A stretch of DNA of 64,000 nt, from NCBI RefSeq assembly GCF_000473245.1, contig NC_022524.1, positions 2,318,501 through 2,382,500 on the forward strand. Direction: 5' to 3'. The stretch comes from Bacillus infantis NRRL B-14911 (GTDB taxonomy: Bacteria; Bacillota; Bacilli; Bacillales; Cytobacillaceae). Made by a program: the position numbers and the translations under genes. The notes below the pieces were generated by a model, which did not search any database, was not told the DNA's origin, and was given only the letters and a program-made list of their open reading frames with translations. Every line of letters begins with the position of its first letter. The first letter of the stretch is position 1. This document shows positions 9,012-18,641 of this stretch, piece by piece.

Positions 9012-9041
9012 TTGACTTTTACTGGTTTAATATTGTAAAGT
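9012..9041 (+). promoter_or_regulatory. Sigma-A promoter of the met operon
   Basis: TTGACT (9012-9017), 18-bp spacer, TAAAGT (9036-9041), ending 22 bp before the S-box aptamer. Confidence 0.65.
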
Positions 9042-9063
9042 ATAGAAAATTCAATAACTGTAT

Positions 9064-9229
9064 TTCTTATCAAGAGAGGCAGAGGGTATGGCCCTGTGAA
9101 GCCTCAGCAACCTTCAATGGATAATATTGAAAAGGTGCTAATTCCTGCAGGTCCTTTATGGGCTTGAAAGATAAGAAGAATGACAAGTGCTGCATCCAAA
9201 AAGTCTTCTTCTTATAGAAGACTTTTTTT
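9064..9229 (+). promoter_or_regulatory. SAM-I (S-box) riboswitch with terminator
   Basis: The aptamer (9064-9177) shows P1 as TTCTTATC/GATAAGAA, the AAGAGAGGCAGAGGG motif, CCTCAGCAACC and AAAGGTGCTAATTCC, all classical S-box blocks. The expression platform is a terminator AAGTCTTCT-6 nt-AGAAGACTT plus T7 at 9198-9229. ATAAGAAGA at the 3-prime side of P1 (9171-9179) can pair with TCTTCTTAT of the terminator, giving the expected antiterminator when SAM is low. It controls metI-metC-yitJ-metH. Confidence 0.97.
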
Positions 9230-9276
9230 ATTTTCCATGGAGCATGAAAGCATTGTGCAAAAAAGGAGTGAACATA

Positions 9277-10392
9277 TTGGTGAAAACAGAAACATTATTG
9301 GCGCAGCTTGGCAATCGAAGCGATCAGCATACAGGAACCGTCAACCCTCCGGTTTATTTTTCTACAGCTTACCGACATGAAGGAATCGGCAAGTCCAACG
9401 GCTATGATTATGTCCGGACGGGAAATCCAACTAGGGAAATACTTGAGCAGGCAATTGCCAGCCTTGAAGGAGCTGATCAGGGTTATGCCTGCAGTTCGGG
9501 CATGAGCGCCATCTCCGTTGTTTTATCTCTATTCCGTTCAGGTGATGAGCTGGTGGTGTCAAAGGATCTTTATGGAGGCACCTACAGGCTGCTTGAGCAG
9601 GGTTTTGCCAAATGGGGGCTGGTTACAAAATACGCAGATACCTCTGATATCCATGCGGTAAGCAGGCAAATCTCGCCTCATACGAAAGCAATATTCCTGG
9701 AAACGCCGACCAACCCGCTCATGCAGCAGGCTGATATTGAGGCTATGGCTGCAATCGCCCGCCAGCATGGAATTCTACTGATCGTCGATAATACCTTTTT
9801 TACGCCGGTCCTTCAGCAGCCAATCAGACTGGGGGCCGATATCGTCATACACAGTGCTACAAAATATCTGGGCGGCCATAACGATGTGCTCGCAGGCCTT
9901 ATTGCGGCACGAGGAGAGAAGTTATGTGCCTCCCTTGCCCATCACCATAATGCTGCAGGAGCAGTGTTAAGCCCATTTGATTCCTGGCTCCTGATGAGAG
10001 GGATGAAGACCCTTGCCCTCCGGATGAAGAAGCATGAAAGCAATGCTCGTAAACTGGCTGAATACTTGAACAGCCATGAATATGTAGAGGAAGTGCTGTA
10101 TCCCGGAAAAGGCGGAATGCTCTCCTTCAGAATCCTTGAAGAAAATTGGGCAGATCTATTCCTGCAGAAGCTGAACCTTATTACTTTCGCCGAAAGTCTT
10201 GGCGGAACTGAAAGCTTTATTACTTATCCTGCCACACAGACACATGCTGACATCCCGGAAGAGACCCGATTAGCCAATGGAATCTGCGGCAAGCTCCTTA
10301 GATTTTCTGTTGGCATCGAAGATCCGGAAGATTTGATGAAAGATTTGGAACAGGCCTTCAGTGGCTGTGTGGAAGGGGAGAATGCAAAATGA
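9277..10392 (+). CDS. metI: Cystathionine gamma-synthase / O-acetylhomoserine thiolyase type (MetI)
   Basis: PLP enzyme of transsulfuration, about 371 residues, that joins an acylhomoserine with cysteine (or sulfide). Motifs: STAYRHEGIG, YDYVRTGNPTREILEQAIA, the SSGMSAI loop, ETPTNPLMQ, VDNTF and the PLP lysine in HSATKYLGGHND. The frame is open upstream into the riboswitch, but AAAAGGAG at 9261-9267 places the start at TTG 9277 (or the adjacent GTG 9280), matching the length of Bacillus MetI. Its stop overlaps the metC start by 4 bp. Confidence 0.96.
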   Translation: MVKTETLLAQLGNRSDQHTGTVNPPVYFSTAYRHEGIGKSNGYDYVRTGNPTREILEQAIASLEGADQGYACSSGMSAISVVLSLFRSGDELVVSKDLYGGTYRLLEQGFAKWGLVTKYADTSDIHAVSRQISPHTKAIFLETPTNPLMQQADIEAMAAIARQHGILLIVDNTFFTPVLQQPIRLGADIVIHSATKYLGGHNDVLAGLIAARGEKLCASLAHHHNAAGAVLSPFDSWLLMRGMKTLALRMKKHESNARKLAEYLNSHEYVEEVLYPGKGGMLSFRILEENWADLFLQKLNLITFAESLGGTESFITYPATQTHADIPEETRLANGICGKLLRFSVGIEDPEDLMKDLEQAFSGCVEGENAK

Positions 10393-11576
10393 ACGAAGAC
10401 TGTTATAGATTCGAAACAAAGCTATTGCACAATAAACATAAAACAGACCCGGTTACAGGGGCTGTAAGCGTCCCGATTCATCATGCCTCCACCTTTCATC
10501 AAAAGGATCTTGAGTCTTTTGGCAAATATGACTACTCAAGAAGCCTAAACCCGACAAGAGAGGCGCTTGAAGAAGTAATTGCAGGACTTGAAGGCGGAAC
10601 CAGAGGATTTGCGTTTTCTTCCGGTATGGCGGCCATCTCCACTTGCTTTCTTCTTCTTTCCCAGGGAGACCATGTCGTCATTTCAGAGGATGTATACGGA
10701 GGCACCTACAGGATGGTCACAGAGGTCCTCTCGCGCTACGGAATTGATTACACCTTCGCAGATATGACTAATTTAGAAGAAGTAAAAGAGGCTGCCCTTC
10801 CACATACAAAACTATTCTATGTTGAAACACCTTCCAATCCCCTCTTGAAGGTTGCCGATATTAAAAGCATTGCTGAGATTGCCAGGGAAAAAGATGCTTA
10901 TACGTTCGTTGACAATACTTTCATGACCCCCCAGCTGCAAAAGCCGCTGGACCTTGGGGCAGATATTGTCCTTCACAGTGCGACGAAATTTATCTCCGGA
11001 CACAGTGATGTCGTTGCCGGCCTTTGTGCAGTAAAAGATCCAGTGCTGGCTGAGAAAGTGGCCTTTCTGCAGAATTCCTTTGGTGCTGTCCTTGGTGTGC
11101 AGGATTGCTGGCTGGTGCTGAGGGGTTTGAAAACCCTTCATGTCAGACTGCAGCAGTCCATGATAACAGCAGAGAAAATTGCTCTTTTCCTTGAGAATCA
11201 CCCACTTGTGAAAAAAGTGCATTACCCTGGGCTTGAGAGCCATCCGCAGTTTAAGCTGCAGAGAGAACAGGCTGCCGGGCCGGGAGCTGTGCTGTCTTTT
11301 GAGCTTGAAGACGAAGATGCGCTGCGGAAATTCTCTGATGCTCTGGAAATCCCGGTTTTTGCAGTAAGCCTGGGCGCTGTCGAGTCGATACTCTCCTGGC
11401 CAGCCCGGATGTCTCATGCCTCCATGCCTGCACCCGAAAGAAGCAGGCGCGGAATATCCGACTCCCTTCTCCGCCTTTCTGCAGGCCTCGAAAATCCGGA
11501 TGATTTAATACACGATTTCAGCAGAGCACTTTCTGCCGCAGAGAGAACATGCCATACAGCGAGGGTAAAACTATGA
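10389..11576 (+). CDS. metC: Cystathionine beta-lyase
   Basis: A 395-residue PLP enzyme of the same fold as MetI, cleaving cystathionine to homocysteine, pyruvate and ammonia. Motifs: STFHQKDLESFGKYDYSRS, NPTREALEEVIAGLEGG, SSGMAAIS, ETPSNPLL, VDNTF and the PLP lysine in HSATKFISGHSD. ATGA overlaps join it to metI before and yitJ after, so translation is coupled. Compared with typical MetC it has a slightly longer C-terminus (ERTCHTARVKL). Confidence 0.96.
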   Translation: MNEDCYRFETKLLHNKHKTDPVTGAVSVPIHHASTFHQKDLESFGKYDYSRSLNPTREALEEVIAGLEGGTRGFAFSSGMAAISTCFLLLSQGDHVVISEDVYGGTYRMVTEVLSRYGIDYTFADMTNLEEVKEAALPHTKLFYVETPSNPLLKVADIKSIAEIAREKDAYTFVDNTFMTPQLQKPLDLGADIVLHSATKFISGHSDVVAGLCAVKDPVLAEKVAFLQNSFGAVLGVQDCWLVLRGLKTLHVRLQQSMITAEKIALFLENHPLVKKVHYPGLESHPQFKLQREQAAGPGAVLSFELEDEDALRKFSDALEIPVFAVSLGAVESILSWPARMSHASMPAPERSRRGISDSLLRLSAGLENPDDLIHDFSRALSAAERTCHTARVKL

Positions 11577-13438
11577 GTCTGCTGGATAAAATGGAAAAAG
11601 AGATCATCATAGCAGATGGAGCGATGGGCACTCTCCTCTATTCCTATGGTACAGATTTCTGCTTTGAAGAACTTAATGTATCACAGCCAGGCCATATTCA
11701 AAATATCCACCAAGCTTATATAGATGCAGGTGCAACTTTGATCCAGACCAATACCTATGCAGCCAATTATCTCAAGCTGCAGCGCTACGGACTGGAGGAC
11801 CATGTAAAGGAAATAAACAGTGCCGCTGTCACTGTTGCGAGGAAGGCTGCGGGAAATCATGCCTTTGTGGCCGGAACGATTGGCGGAAACCGCGGGATCA
11901 AACCCCACTCAATATCTATAGAAGAAATAAAAAGGAGCTTCAGGGAGCAGCTCTACTGCTTGCTGATGGAAGGGGTGGATGCGATCCTTCTTGAGACCTA
12001 TTATGATCTCAAGGAACTGGAAACTGTCCTTTCGATCGCGAGGAAAGAAACAGCCCTCCCTCTCATTGCCCAGGTGTCACTGCAGGAGACGGGTATTATG
12101 CAGGATCACACTCCCATAAGCGAAGCGCTGTCCAGGCTGGATGCGCTCGGCGCGGATATCGTCGGGCTCAATTGCCGGCTTGGCCCCCATCATATGCTGC
12201 TGACGCTTGAGGAGGTGCCCCTGCCACAGAAGGCTTACCTGTCCGCATATCCAAATGCCAGCCTGCCTGCATACACGGATGGAAAATTCCATTACGAAGG
12301 CGATGCAGAATATTTCAGGCAGTCTGCCAAAGCTTTCAGGAACCAGGGGGTAAGGCTGCTTGGAGGATGCTGCGGCACCACTCCTGCTCACATCCGTGCA
12401 TTTTCAGATGAATTAAAAGGATCTCCTCCTTTAGAGAAAAAGGAAGTCAGGGAACCAAAGGCTAAAATTCGGATTATGCCAAAAGAGGCCCAAAGGGATC
12501 TTCCCCCGCTCCAGGATCTTGTGAAAAAGAGACAGTCAGTCATCGTTGAATTGGATCCTCCAAGGAAATTGGAAACGGATAAATTTTTTGCCGGGGCCAA
12601 GGCTCTTCAAGACGCAGGCATTGACGCAATTACACTTGCCGATAATTCGCTTGCATCCCCCCGGATCTCAAATGAAGCACTCGGCTATTTGGCAAAGAAC
12701 AGGCTGGGGCTTCGTCCGCTCATTCACCTGACGTGCAGGGACAGGAATATCATTGGGCTGCAATCCCATTTAATGGGCCTTCATACACTGGGACTCCATG
12801 ATATTCTTGCCATTACCGGAGATCCTGCAAGGGTCGGCGATTTTCCCGGCGCATCTTCCGTATATGATATGTCCTCCTTCGAGCTGATTCAGATGATCAA
12901 GCAGCTGAATGAAGGCCGCTCGATTTCAGGCAAGGATCTTGGACAAAAAGCTGCATTTTCTGTTGCTGCTGCCTTTAACCCAAATGTCCGTTCTCTTGAG
13001 AAGGCAGTTCAGAGGCTCGAAAAAAAGGCGGAGTGCGGAGCGGATTATTTTATTACCCAGCCTGTATTTTCGGAAGAGAAGCTTATGGAAATATATGAGG
13101 CTACCAAACATATGGAACAGCCGATCTATATCGGCCTCATGCCTCTGACGAGCAGCAGGAATGCTGATTTCCTTCATAATGAGGTGCCGGGCATCAAAAT
13201 ATCCGACAAAATCAGGGAACGTATGAACAGCCTGAAAGATGACCCCCTCCAGTCAGTCCGCGAAGGGATCAGCATAAGCAAAGAGCTGATTGATGCAGCA
13301 GCAGAGCTGTTCAATGGCATCTATTTAATCACCCCGTTTATGAAGTATGAACTGACAGCGGAGCTTGCCGCATATGCGCGCAGCGAGAAGCTGAAGACAG
13401 CCAGGAGGAGCAGGAATGCCAAAGATTTCTCTATCTGA
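11573..13438 (+). CDS. yitJ: Bifunctional homocysteine S-methyltransferase / methylenetetrahydrofolate reductase (YitJ)
   Basis: About 621 residues in two domains. Residues 1-290 form a homocysteine-binding barrel (IIIADGAMGTLLYSYG, GLNCRLGP and the zinc ligands in GGCCGTTPAHIRAF near residue 263). Residues ~320-610 are a MetF-type reductase (VELDPPRKLETDKFF, DNSLASPR, ILAITGDPARVGDFPGASSV, DYFITQPVFS). It supplies 5-methyl-THF and can methylate homocysteine. ATG 11573 overlaps the metC stop (ATGA) and has a GAGGG site; an upstream in-frame ATG at 11549 lacks one. Confidence 0.95.
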   Translation: MSLLDKMEKEIIIADGAMGTLLYSYGTDFCFEELNVSQPGHIQNIHQAYIDAGATLIQTNTYAANYLKLQRYGLEDHVKEINSAAVTVARKAAGNHAFVAGTIGGNRGIKPHSISIEEIKRSFREQLYCLLMEGVDAILLETYYDLKELETVLSIARKETALPLIAQVSLQETGIMQDHTPISEALSRLDALGADIVGLNCRLGPHHMLLTLEEVPLPQKAYLSAYPNASLPAYTDGKFHYEGDAEYFRQSAKAFRNQGVRLLGGCCGTTPAHIRAFSDELKGSPPLEKKEVREPKAKIRIMPKEAQRDLPPLQDLVKKRQSVIVELDPPRKLETDKFFAGAKALQDAGIDAITLADNSLASPRISNEALGYLAKNRLGLRPLIHLTCRDRNIIGLQSHLMGLHTLGLHDILAITGDPARVGDFPGASSVYDMSSFELIQMIKQLNEGRSISGKDLGQKAAFSVAAAFNPNVRSLEKAVQRLEKKAECGADYFITQPVFSEEKLMEIYEATKHMEQPIYIGLMPLTSSRNADFLHNEVPGIKISDKIRERMNSLKDDPLQSVREGISISKELIDAAAELFNGIYLITPFMKYELTAELAAYARSEKLKTARRSRNAKDFSI

Positions 13439-16400
13439 AAGAATGAATAATAAAATCCTGATCATGGATGGCGCCATGGGAACGATGCTGCAGAGAGCTG
13501 ATCTTTCTGCTGAAGATTTTGGCGGCGAACAGTATGATGGCTGCAATGAATACTTGAATCTTACAGCACCGGGGGTTATTAAAGAAATCCACCTTGCCTA
13601 TCTTAAGGCCGGTGCCGATATAATTGAAACCAATACTTTCGGGGCCACAAGCATTGTCCTTGATGAATACAGCCTTAAAGAAAAAGCCTATGAAATCAAC
13701 AGAACTGCTTCTTTGATTGCAAGGAAAGCGGCTGATCAGATCAGCACTCCTTCATGGCCGCGTTTTGTTGCCGGATCTATGGGACCTACTACAAAAACAC
13801 TTAGTGTCACAGGAGGAACGACATTTGAAGAGCTGTCATTGTCATATGAGGAACAAGCCTGCGGATTAATTGATGGCAAAGCGGACCTCCTCCTTCTTGA
13901 GACCAGCCAGGATATGCTCAACGTGAAAGCAGGATATATCGGGATACAAAATGCCTTCAAAAAAACCGGCATCACTCTCCCCCTTATTGTTTCAGGTACA
14001 ATTGAACCTATGGGGACGACACTCGCGGGCCAGCCAATTGAAGCTTTTTATATTTCCCTAGAGCATATGAAACCGCTGGCTGTCGGCCTTAATTGCGCTA
14101 CAGGACCTGAATTTATGCAGGAGCATATCAGGTCATTATCTTCGCTTGCAGATGCTGCTGTCAGCTGTTATCCAAACGCCGGGCTGCCTGATGAAGAAGG
14201 GCGCTACCACGAAACACCTGAATCGCTCGCAGAAAAGCTTGCAGGGTTTGCCTCACAGGGCTGGCTGAACATCGTCGGCGGGTGCTGCGGAACTACACCG
14301 GAGCATATCAAGGCAATTGCAGATAAAATGGAACATTTTGCACCGCGGAAAATCTCTGCAGCATCTGCCCATAAAGTATCAGGCATTGAGCCGCTCATCT
14401 ATGATGACCCAACCCTCCGCCCCATCATGGTCGGCGAGCGGACAAATGTCATAGGATCCAGGAAGTTCAGAAGACTGATTGCCGAGGGAAAGTTTGAAGA
14501 AGCGTCAGAAGTCGCGAGGGCACAGGTCAAGAATGGCGCCCATGTTATTGATATATGCCTTGCTGACCCTGATCGGGATGAACTGGAAGATATGGAAAAT
14601 TTCATTAAAGAAGTAACTAAAAAAGTAAAAGCACCGATTGTAATAGATTCTACAGATGAGAAAGTTATAGAAAAAGCCCTTATTTACCTGCAGGGAAAAT
14701 CCGTGATCAACTCTATCAATCTGGAGGATGGCGAAGAAAGATTTGAGGCTATTGCCCCTCTTATACGCCTGTACGGGGCAGCAGTGGTAGTCGGAACCAT
14801 AGATGAGAAAGGCATGGGAGTGAGTGCAGATAGAAAGCTTGAAATTGCTTCCCGCTCCTATACCCTTCTGGTTGAAAAATATGGGATTCCTCCTGAGGAC
14901 ATCATTTTTGACCCGCTCGTCTTCCCGGTTGGGACAGGTGATGAACAATACATCGGTTCGGCAGAAGCGACTGTTGAGGGTATCCGCCTGATAAAAGAAC
15001 GCTTTCCAAAGACACAAACGATTCTTGGCATCAGCAATGTTTCTTTTGGCCTGCCTCCGGTTGGAAGGGAGATTCTTAATTCCGTCTTCCTCTATCACTG
15101 TACCCAGGCGGGATTGGACTATGCAATTGTGAATACAGAAAAACTTGAGCGGTTTGCCAGTATAGCAAGTGAAGAAATTGCTTTGGCAGAAAAGCTGTTA
15201 TTTGAAACTACGGATGAAACACTCGCACAGTTCACAGAATTTTACCGGGGCAAGAAAAAGGAAGAAAAAAGCCTTCTTCCTGATATGAGCCTGGCTGAAC
15301 GCCTTGCCTATTATATAAAAGAAGGTACAAAAGAAGGCCTCTTGGAAGACCTTAAAGCAGCCTTACTGGAGTACAGTTCCCCTCTTGAAATCATAAATGG
15401 ACCCTTGATGGATGGGATGAAAGAGGTCGGCCGACTGTTCAACGACAACCAGCTGATTGTCGCCGAAGTGCTGCAGAGTGCAGAAGTGATGAAGGCCTCG
15501 GTTTCCTATCTTGAACCATTTATGGAGAAAGGAACTTCATCAGGCAAAGGGAAAATCATTCTTGCCACTGTAAAAGGAGATGTTCATGATATAGGCAAAA
15601 ACCTTGTTGATATCATTCTCAGTAATAATGGGTACGAAGTAATCGACCTTGGCATCAAAGTATCACCTTCTGAGCTAGTTGAAGCAGTAAAAAAGGAAAA
15701 GCCCAATATGGTCGGACTCTCTGGCCTGCTTGTTAAATCCGCACAGCAGATGGTCATCACCGCTTCTGATATGAAACAGGCAGGCATTGATATCCCTATT
15801 CTCGTCGGCGGTGCGGCACTATCAAGGAAATTCACAGATACGAAAATATCGAGAGAATACAATGGCCTCGTGATGTATGCCAAAGATGCGATGAATGGAT
15901 TATCAATAGCCGATCAGCTCCGTGATGAGCCGGAATACAACAGGCTCCTTGCCGAGCAAGAGGCAAAGCGGTCCCTCCCCCTCCCTTCTGCTTTAACAGA
16001 AAGAAAAACAGGAGCTCTTGCTGCACTTAAGGTGAGGCCTTCAGTCCGGTCTGATGTACCGGTTTTTGTTCCGCAGGATTTGGAGCGGCATGTCCTAAGA
16101 TCCTATACACTTGGGCATATTGAGCCTTATATTAACCGGCAGATGCTTTTAGGGCATCATTTGGGGCTTAAGGGCAATATCAGCCGTCTCATTGAGTCAG
16201 GTGATGAGAAGGCATTGAAATTGAATGATACTGTAGATTCCCTTATCGTGCAGGCGAAAACTGAGGGCTGGATCATACCTAGTGCTGTCTATCAATTTTT
16301 TCCTGCTCAATCTGACGGGAACAAGGTCATCATCTATGATAAGGACGACCACAGCAGGATATTAGAGGTATTTGATTTTCCAAGACAGCAGACTGAGCCA

Positions 16401-16865
16401 TTTTTGTGCCTTGCCGATTATTTGAAGCCTGCTGGTGGCGGGGAAATGGATTATGTCGCCTTTTTCTCTGTTACTGCAGGCAATGCTGTAAGGGAGACTG
16501 CCGAAATACTTAAAAAGGAAGGCCGCTTTCTTGAAAATCATGCCCTGCAGGCTTTGGCGCTTGAAACGGCAGAAGGTTTTGCTGAACTTGTCCACAGGCA
16601 AATACGTGACCGCTGGGGCTTCCCTGATCCTGTAGACTTTACTATGAAAGAGAGGTTTTCAGCAAAATATCAGGGACAGCGCTTTTCATTCGGCTATCCC
16701 GCCTGCCCGGAGCTTGAAGATCAGCGCAAGCTTTTTGATCTGATCAAGCCGGAGGAAATTGGCATAGACCTGACAGAAGGATTTATGATGGAGCCGGAAG
16801 CTTCGGTTTCAGCCATGGTTTTTGCCCATCCGGAAGCACGCTATTTTAATGTATTGAAAAACTGA
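13416..16865 (+). CDS. metH: Cobalamin-dependent methionine synthase
   Basis: A 1149-residue modular MetH: homocysteine/zinc domain (DGAMGTMLQRADL; zinc cysteines in LNCATGP near 225 and GGCCGTTPEHI near 287), pterin-binding domain (VGERTNVIGSRKFRRLI, then IDICLADPDRDE), B12 cap and binding domain with the cobalt-ligating His in GDVHDIGKNLVDII (about residue 723) and the VGLSGLLVKS motif, and a C-terminal AdoMet activation domain (DRWGFPDP, GYPACPELEDQ). Start ATG 13416 lies 23 bp inside yitJ behind GGAGGAGCAGGA. Last gene of the S-box operon. Confidence 0.98.
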   Translation: MPKISLSERMNNKILIMDGAMGTMLQRADLSAEDFGGEQYDGCNEYLNLTAPGVIKEIHLAYLKAGADIIETNTFGATSIVLDEYSLKEKAYEINRTASLIARKAADQISTPSWPRFVAGSMGPTTKTLSVTGGTTFEELSLSYEEQACGLIDGKADLLLLETSQDMLNVKAGYIGIQNAFKKTGITLPLIVSGTIEPMGTTLAGQPIEAFYISLEHMKPLAVGLNCATGPEFMQEHIRSLSSLADAAVSCYPNAGLPDEEGRYHETPESLAEKLAGFASQGWLNIVGGCCGTTPEHIKAIADKMEHFAPRKISAASAHKVSGIEPLIYDDPTLRPIMVGERTNVIGSRKFRRLIAEGKFEEASEVARAQVKNGAHVIDICLADPDRDELEDMENFIKEVTKKVKAPIVIDSTDEKVIEKALIYLQGKSVINSINLEDGEERFEAIAPLIRLYGAAVVVGTIDEKGMGVSADRKLEIASRSYTLLVEKYGIPPEDIIFDPLVFPVGTGDEQYIGSAEATVEGIRLIKERFPKTQTILGISNVSFGLPPVGREILNSVFLYHCTQAGLDYAIVNTEKLERFASIASEEIALAEKLLFETTDETLAQFTEFYRGKKKEEKSLLPDMSLAERLAYYIKEGTKEGLLEDLKAALLEYSSPLEIINGPLMDGMKEVGRLFNDNQLIVAEVLQSAEVMKASVSYLEPFMEKGTSSGKGKIILATVKGDVHDIGKNLVDIILSNNGYEVIDLGIKVSPSELVEAVKKEKPNMVGLSGLLVKSAQQMVITASDMKQAGIDIPILVGGAALSRKFTDTKISREYNGLVMYAKDAMNGLSIADQLRDEPEYNRLLAEQEAKRSLPLPSALTERKTGALAALKVRPSVRSDVPVFVPQDLERHVLRSYTLGHIEPYINRQMLLGHHLGLKGNISRLIESGDEKALKLNDTVDSLIVQAKTEGWIIPSAVYQFFPAQSDGNKVIIYDKDDHSRILEVFDFPRQQTEPFLCLADYLKPAGGGEMDYVAFFSVTAGNAVRETAEILKKEGRFLENHALQALALETAEGFAELVHRQIRDRWGFPDPVDFTMKERFSAKYQGQRFSFGYPACPELEDQRKLFDLIKPEEIGIDLTEGFMMEPEASVSAMVFAHPEARYFNVLKN

Positions 16866-16872
16866 TATGGAG

Positions 16873-16897
16873 GCCTGCCAGTAACGGCAGGCTTTTT
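16873..16897 (+). terminator. Terminator of the met operon
   Basis: GCCTGCC-AGTAAC-GGCAGGC followed by TTTTT, 8 bp after the metH stop codon. Confidence 0.93.
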
Positions 16898-17362
16898 CGC
16901 TGTGCAGGTATTTAAAATTTTTAATCTTGTGTAATTAATGTTTGATTGACATACAGGAGCTGCGATGCTGTATTTTTTGTAAGGCTCTATTCGCATTGAT
17001 TGTTGCTTTTTCGCAATCATTATTTAAGATCAATCCCCGCCCATCCATTAAAGAACGGAGGCTTCCCGGACCTGAATGGTAGATTCAGTGACAGGCTGAA
17101 ATATAAGCGGAGAAATTCCCTCTGAGCTTGAAAAGCCTTTAAAAACAGTTTAAATAGAGGGAGAAATTCCGACTAACGACTCCAAAAACAGGAAAATGGG
17201 CTACTTTGCTCTTCTTGAACGGAAATTCTCCGCTTATTTCAAGGTTTGCTGTTCCCTCAAATAATTAAAAGAGACAATCTTTACGAAAAGAGCTCTAACG
17301 GGGGAGTATTTTTTACAAAAAAAGTAAATTATATAATGACTTCTTCTATTGAGGTGCAGAAA
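16898..17362. other. Intergenic region between metH and a CBO0543-type gene
   Basis: A 465-bp gap. Its centre carries a structured repeat (17103-17237). The rest is AT-rich. The reading frame of the following gene is open back to 17246, but the only good ribosome binding site favours the start at 17363. Confidence 0.65.
17103..17237. repeat. Intergenic repeat with inverted ends and 51-bp internal spacing
   Basis: ATAAGCGGAGA (17103-17113) and TCTCCGCTTAT (17227-17237) are perfect inverted ends. GGAGAAATTCC occurs twice in direct orientation (17109-17119 and 17160-17170, 51 bp apart) and once inverted in degenerate form (17221-17231). CCCTCT after the first copy can pair with AGAGGG before the second. 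It resembles a degenerate member of the 52-bp hairpin arrays seen at 31.9 and 48.2 kb, with unrelated sequence. Confidence 0.6.
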
Positions 17363-17866
17363 ATGAATATTACTTTATCCATTATCCTGGCTGTTTGCGC
17401 CGGCTATTTGAAAGCATGGAAAAACTGGCGTGTCTTTCACCCTACCATGCTTTATACCTCTGTATTGGTGTTATTGTATAATTTTATCTGCAAAGATCAT
17501 CTTTTGTGGAAGCACAGAAGCATTCCATTAGAATCGCATTTTGCTGGCGAGCTGTTTCATGCATTCGCCATACTTCCGACCATAACAGTATTATACTTGA
17601 CATTCTATCCGGAGAAGCATGGCCGGCTTCGGTATATTATCCTTTGGAGTGTTCTTTCCTTTGCAGCTGAATTCCCCTTTGCTGCAACAGGGATGATTGT
17701 TTTTGAGAATGGCTATCAATATTGGATGGAGCTTCTTTTTTACCCGGTGATGTACATCATGATCAGGCTTCATCATATTCGGCCATTAGTGTCCTACGGC
17801 CTGTCAGCTGTGATCATCCTTTTGATGGTCTGGCTTTTTAAAGTGCCGGTCCAGCTTGCCTTTTAA
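17363..17866 (+). CDS. CBO0543-like membrane protein
   Basis: About 167 residues, almost entirely hydrophobic with roughly five membrane segments. It begins MNITLSIILAVCAGYLKAWK, followed by a WRVFHPTMLYTS segment, YNFICKDHLLWKH and a C-terminal LSAVIILLMVWLFKV helix. This layout fits the CBO0543 family of Bacillus/Clostridium membrane proteins, whose function is unknown. The start at 17363 is chosen because GAGGTG lies 7 nt upstream. Confidence 0.75.
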   Translation: MNITLSIILAVCAGYLKAWKNWRVFHPTMLYTSVLVLLYNFICKDHLLWKHRSIPLESHFAGELFHAFAILPTITVLYLTFYPEKHGRLRYIILWSVLSFAAEFPFAATGMIVFENGYQYWMELLFYPVMYIMIRLHHIRPLVSYGLSAVIILLMVWLFKVPVQLAF

Positions 17867-17939
17867 ATCAGGTGGCTATCTTGTACAATAGTCAGTATAC
17901 TCATTTGTTTCTGACTACTTAGAGAAAGCTGGTGCAAAT

Positions 17940-18641
17940 ATGCATTATCATACATATGCTGCAGGCGACAGCTGCATCATCCTTGAATTTGGCAGCAGCA
18001 TCGACCCGGGAAGCAATCAAAAGGTCAGGAAAGCGGCTTCCCTTTTATCCAAAAAACCTTTCAGGGGCATGATTGAATGCGTTCCTGCCTTTCATACACT
18101 GGCTGTTCATTATGATCCGTATGCCGTCGGAACCTTATCTCCCTTTGAAGCAGCCTCATCCTTGATTGCTGAAATGCTTGCAGAGAAAATACAATTGGAT
18201 GTCCAATCTCCGCGGCTCTTGGATATCCCCGTCTGCTATGAAGGAGCCCACGCCCCGGACCTGGCTTTTGTAGCCCGTTCAAATGGATTATCAGAGAAAG
18301 AAGTTATAGAGATACATAGTAAAAGAGACTATGAGATTTACTTTCTTGGCTTCTCACCCGGCTTCCCTTTCCTGGGCGGGATGGATCCGCGCATAGCGGC
18401 TCCGCGCAAAACTTCCCCAAGATTGAAGATTCCCTCCGGCTCGGTGGGCATTGCCGGCGGGCAGACAGGGATATATCCTTCGGAGACCCCTGGAGGCTGG
18501 CAGATTATCGGAAGAACACCGATAGCGTTATTCGATCCAAATAGGGAAGAACCCAGCTATCTAAAGCCCGGAGACCGTTTGCGTTTCATTCCGATCAAAG
18601 AAGCAGAATTTCAGTCAGGGGGCGGCAGCCTATGGGAATAA
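17940..18641 (+). CDS. pxpB: 5-oxoprolinase subunit PxpB (KipI-like)
   Basis: A 233-residue KipI/PxpB protein: ILDIPVCYEG-type strand (LLDIPVCYEGAHAPDLAFVA), the EIHSKRDYEIYFLGFSPGFPFLGGM signature, IAAPRKTSPRLKIPSGSVGIAG and TPGGWQIIGRTP. With PxpC and PxpA it forms the ATP-dependent 5-oxoprolinase that opens pyroglutamate to glutamate. In B. subtilis the homologue KipI was first described as an inhibitor of the sporulation kinase KinA. The next gene starts 10 bp inside this one. Confidence 0.94.
   Translation: MHYHTYAAGDSCIILEFGSSIDPGSNQKVRKAASLLSKKPFRGMIECVPAFHTLAVHYDPYAVGTLSPFEAASSLIAEMLAEKIQLDVQSPRLLDIPVCYEGAHAPDLAFVARSNGLSEKEVIEIHSKRDYEIYFLGFSPGFPFLGGMDPRIAAPRKTSPRLKIPSGSVGIAGGQTGIYPSETPGGWQIIGRTPIALFDPNREEPSYLKPGDRLRFIPIKEAEFQSGGGSLWE

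Noticed and set aside
9187-9276. N-terminal extension of MetI
   Set aside because: The open frame reaches back into the S-box terminator; the only good ribosome binding site places the start at 9277.
14505-15098. 197-codon minus-strand frame inside metH
   Set aside because: Antisense to conserved MetH domains; composition is that of a shadow frame.
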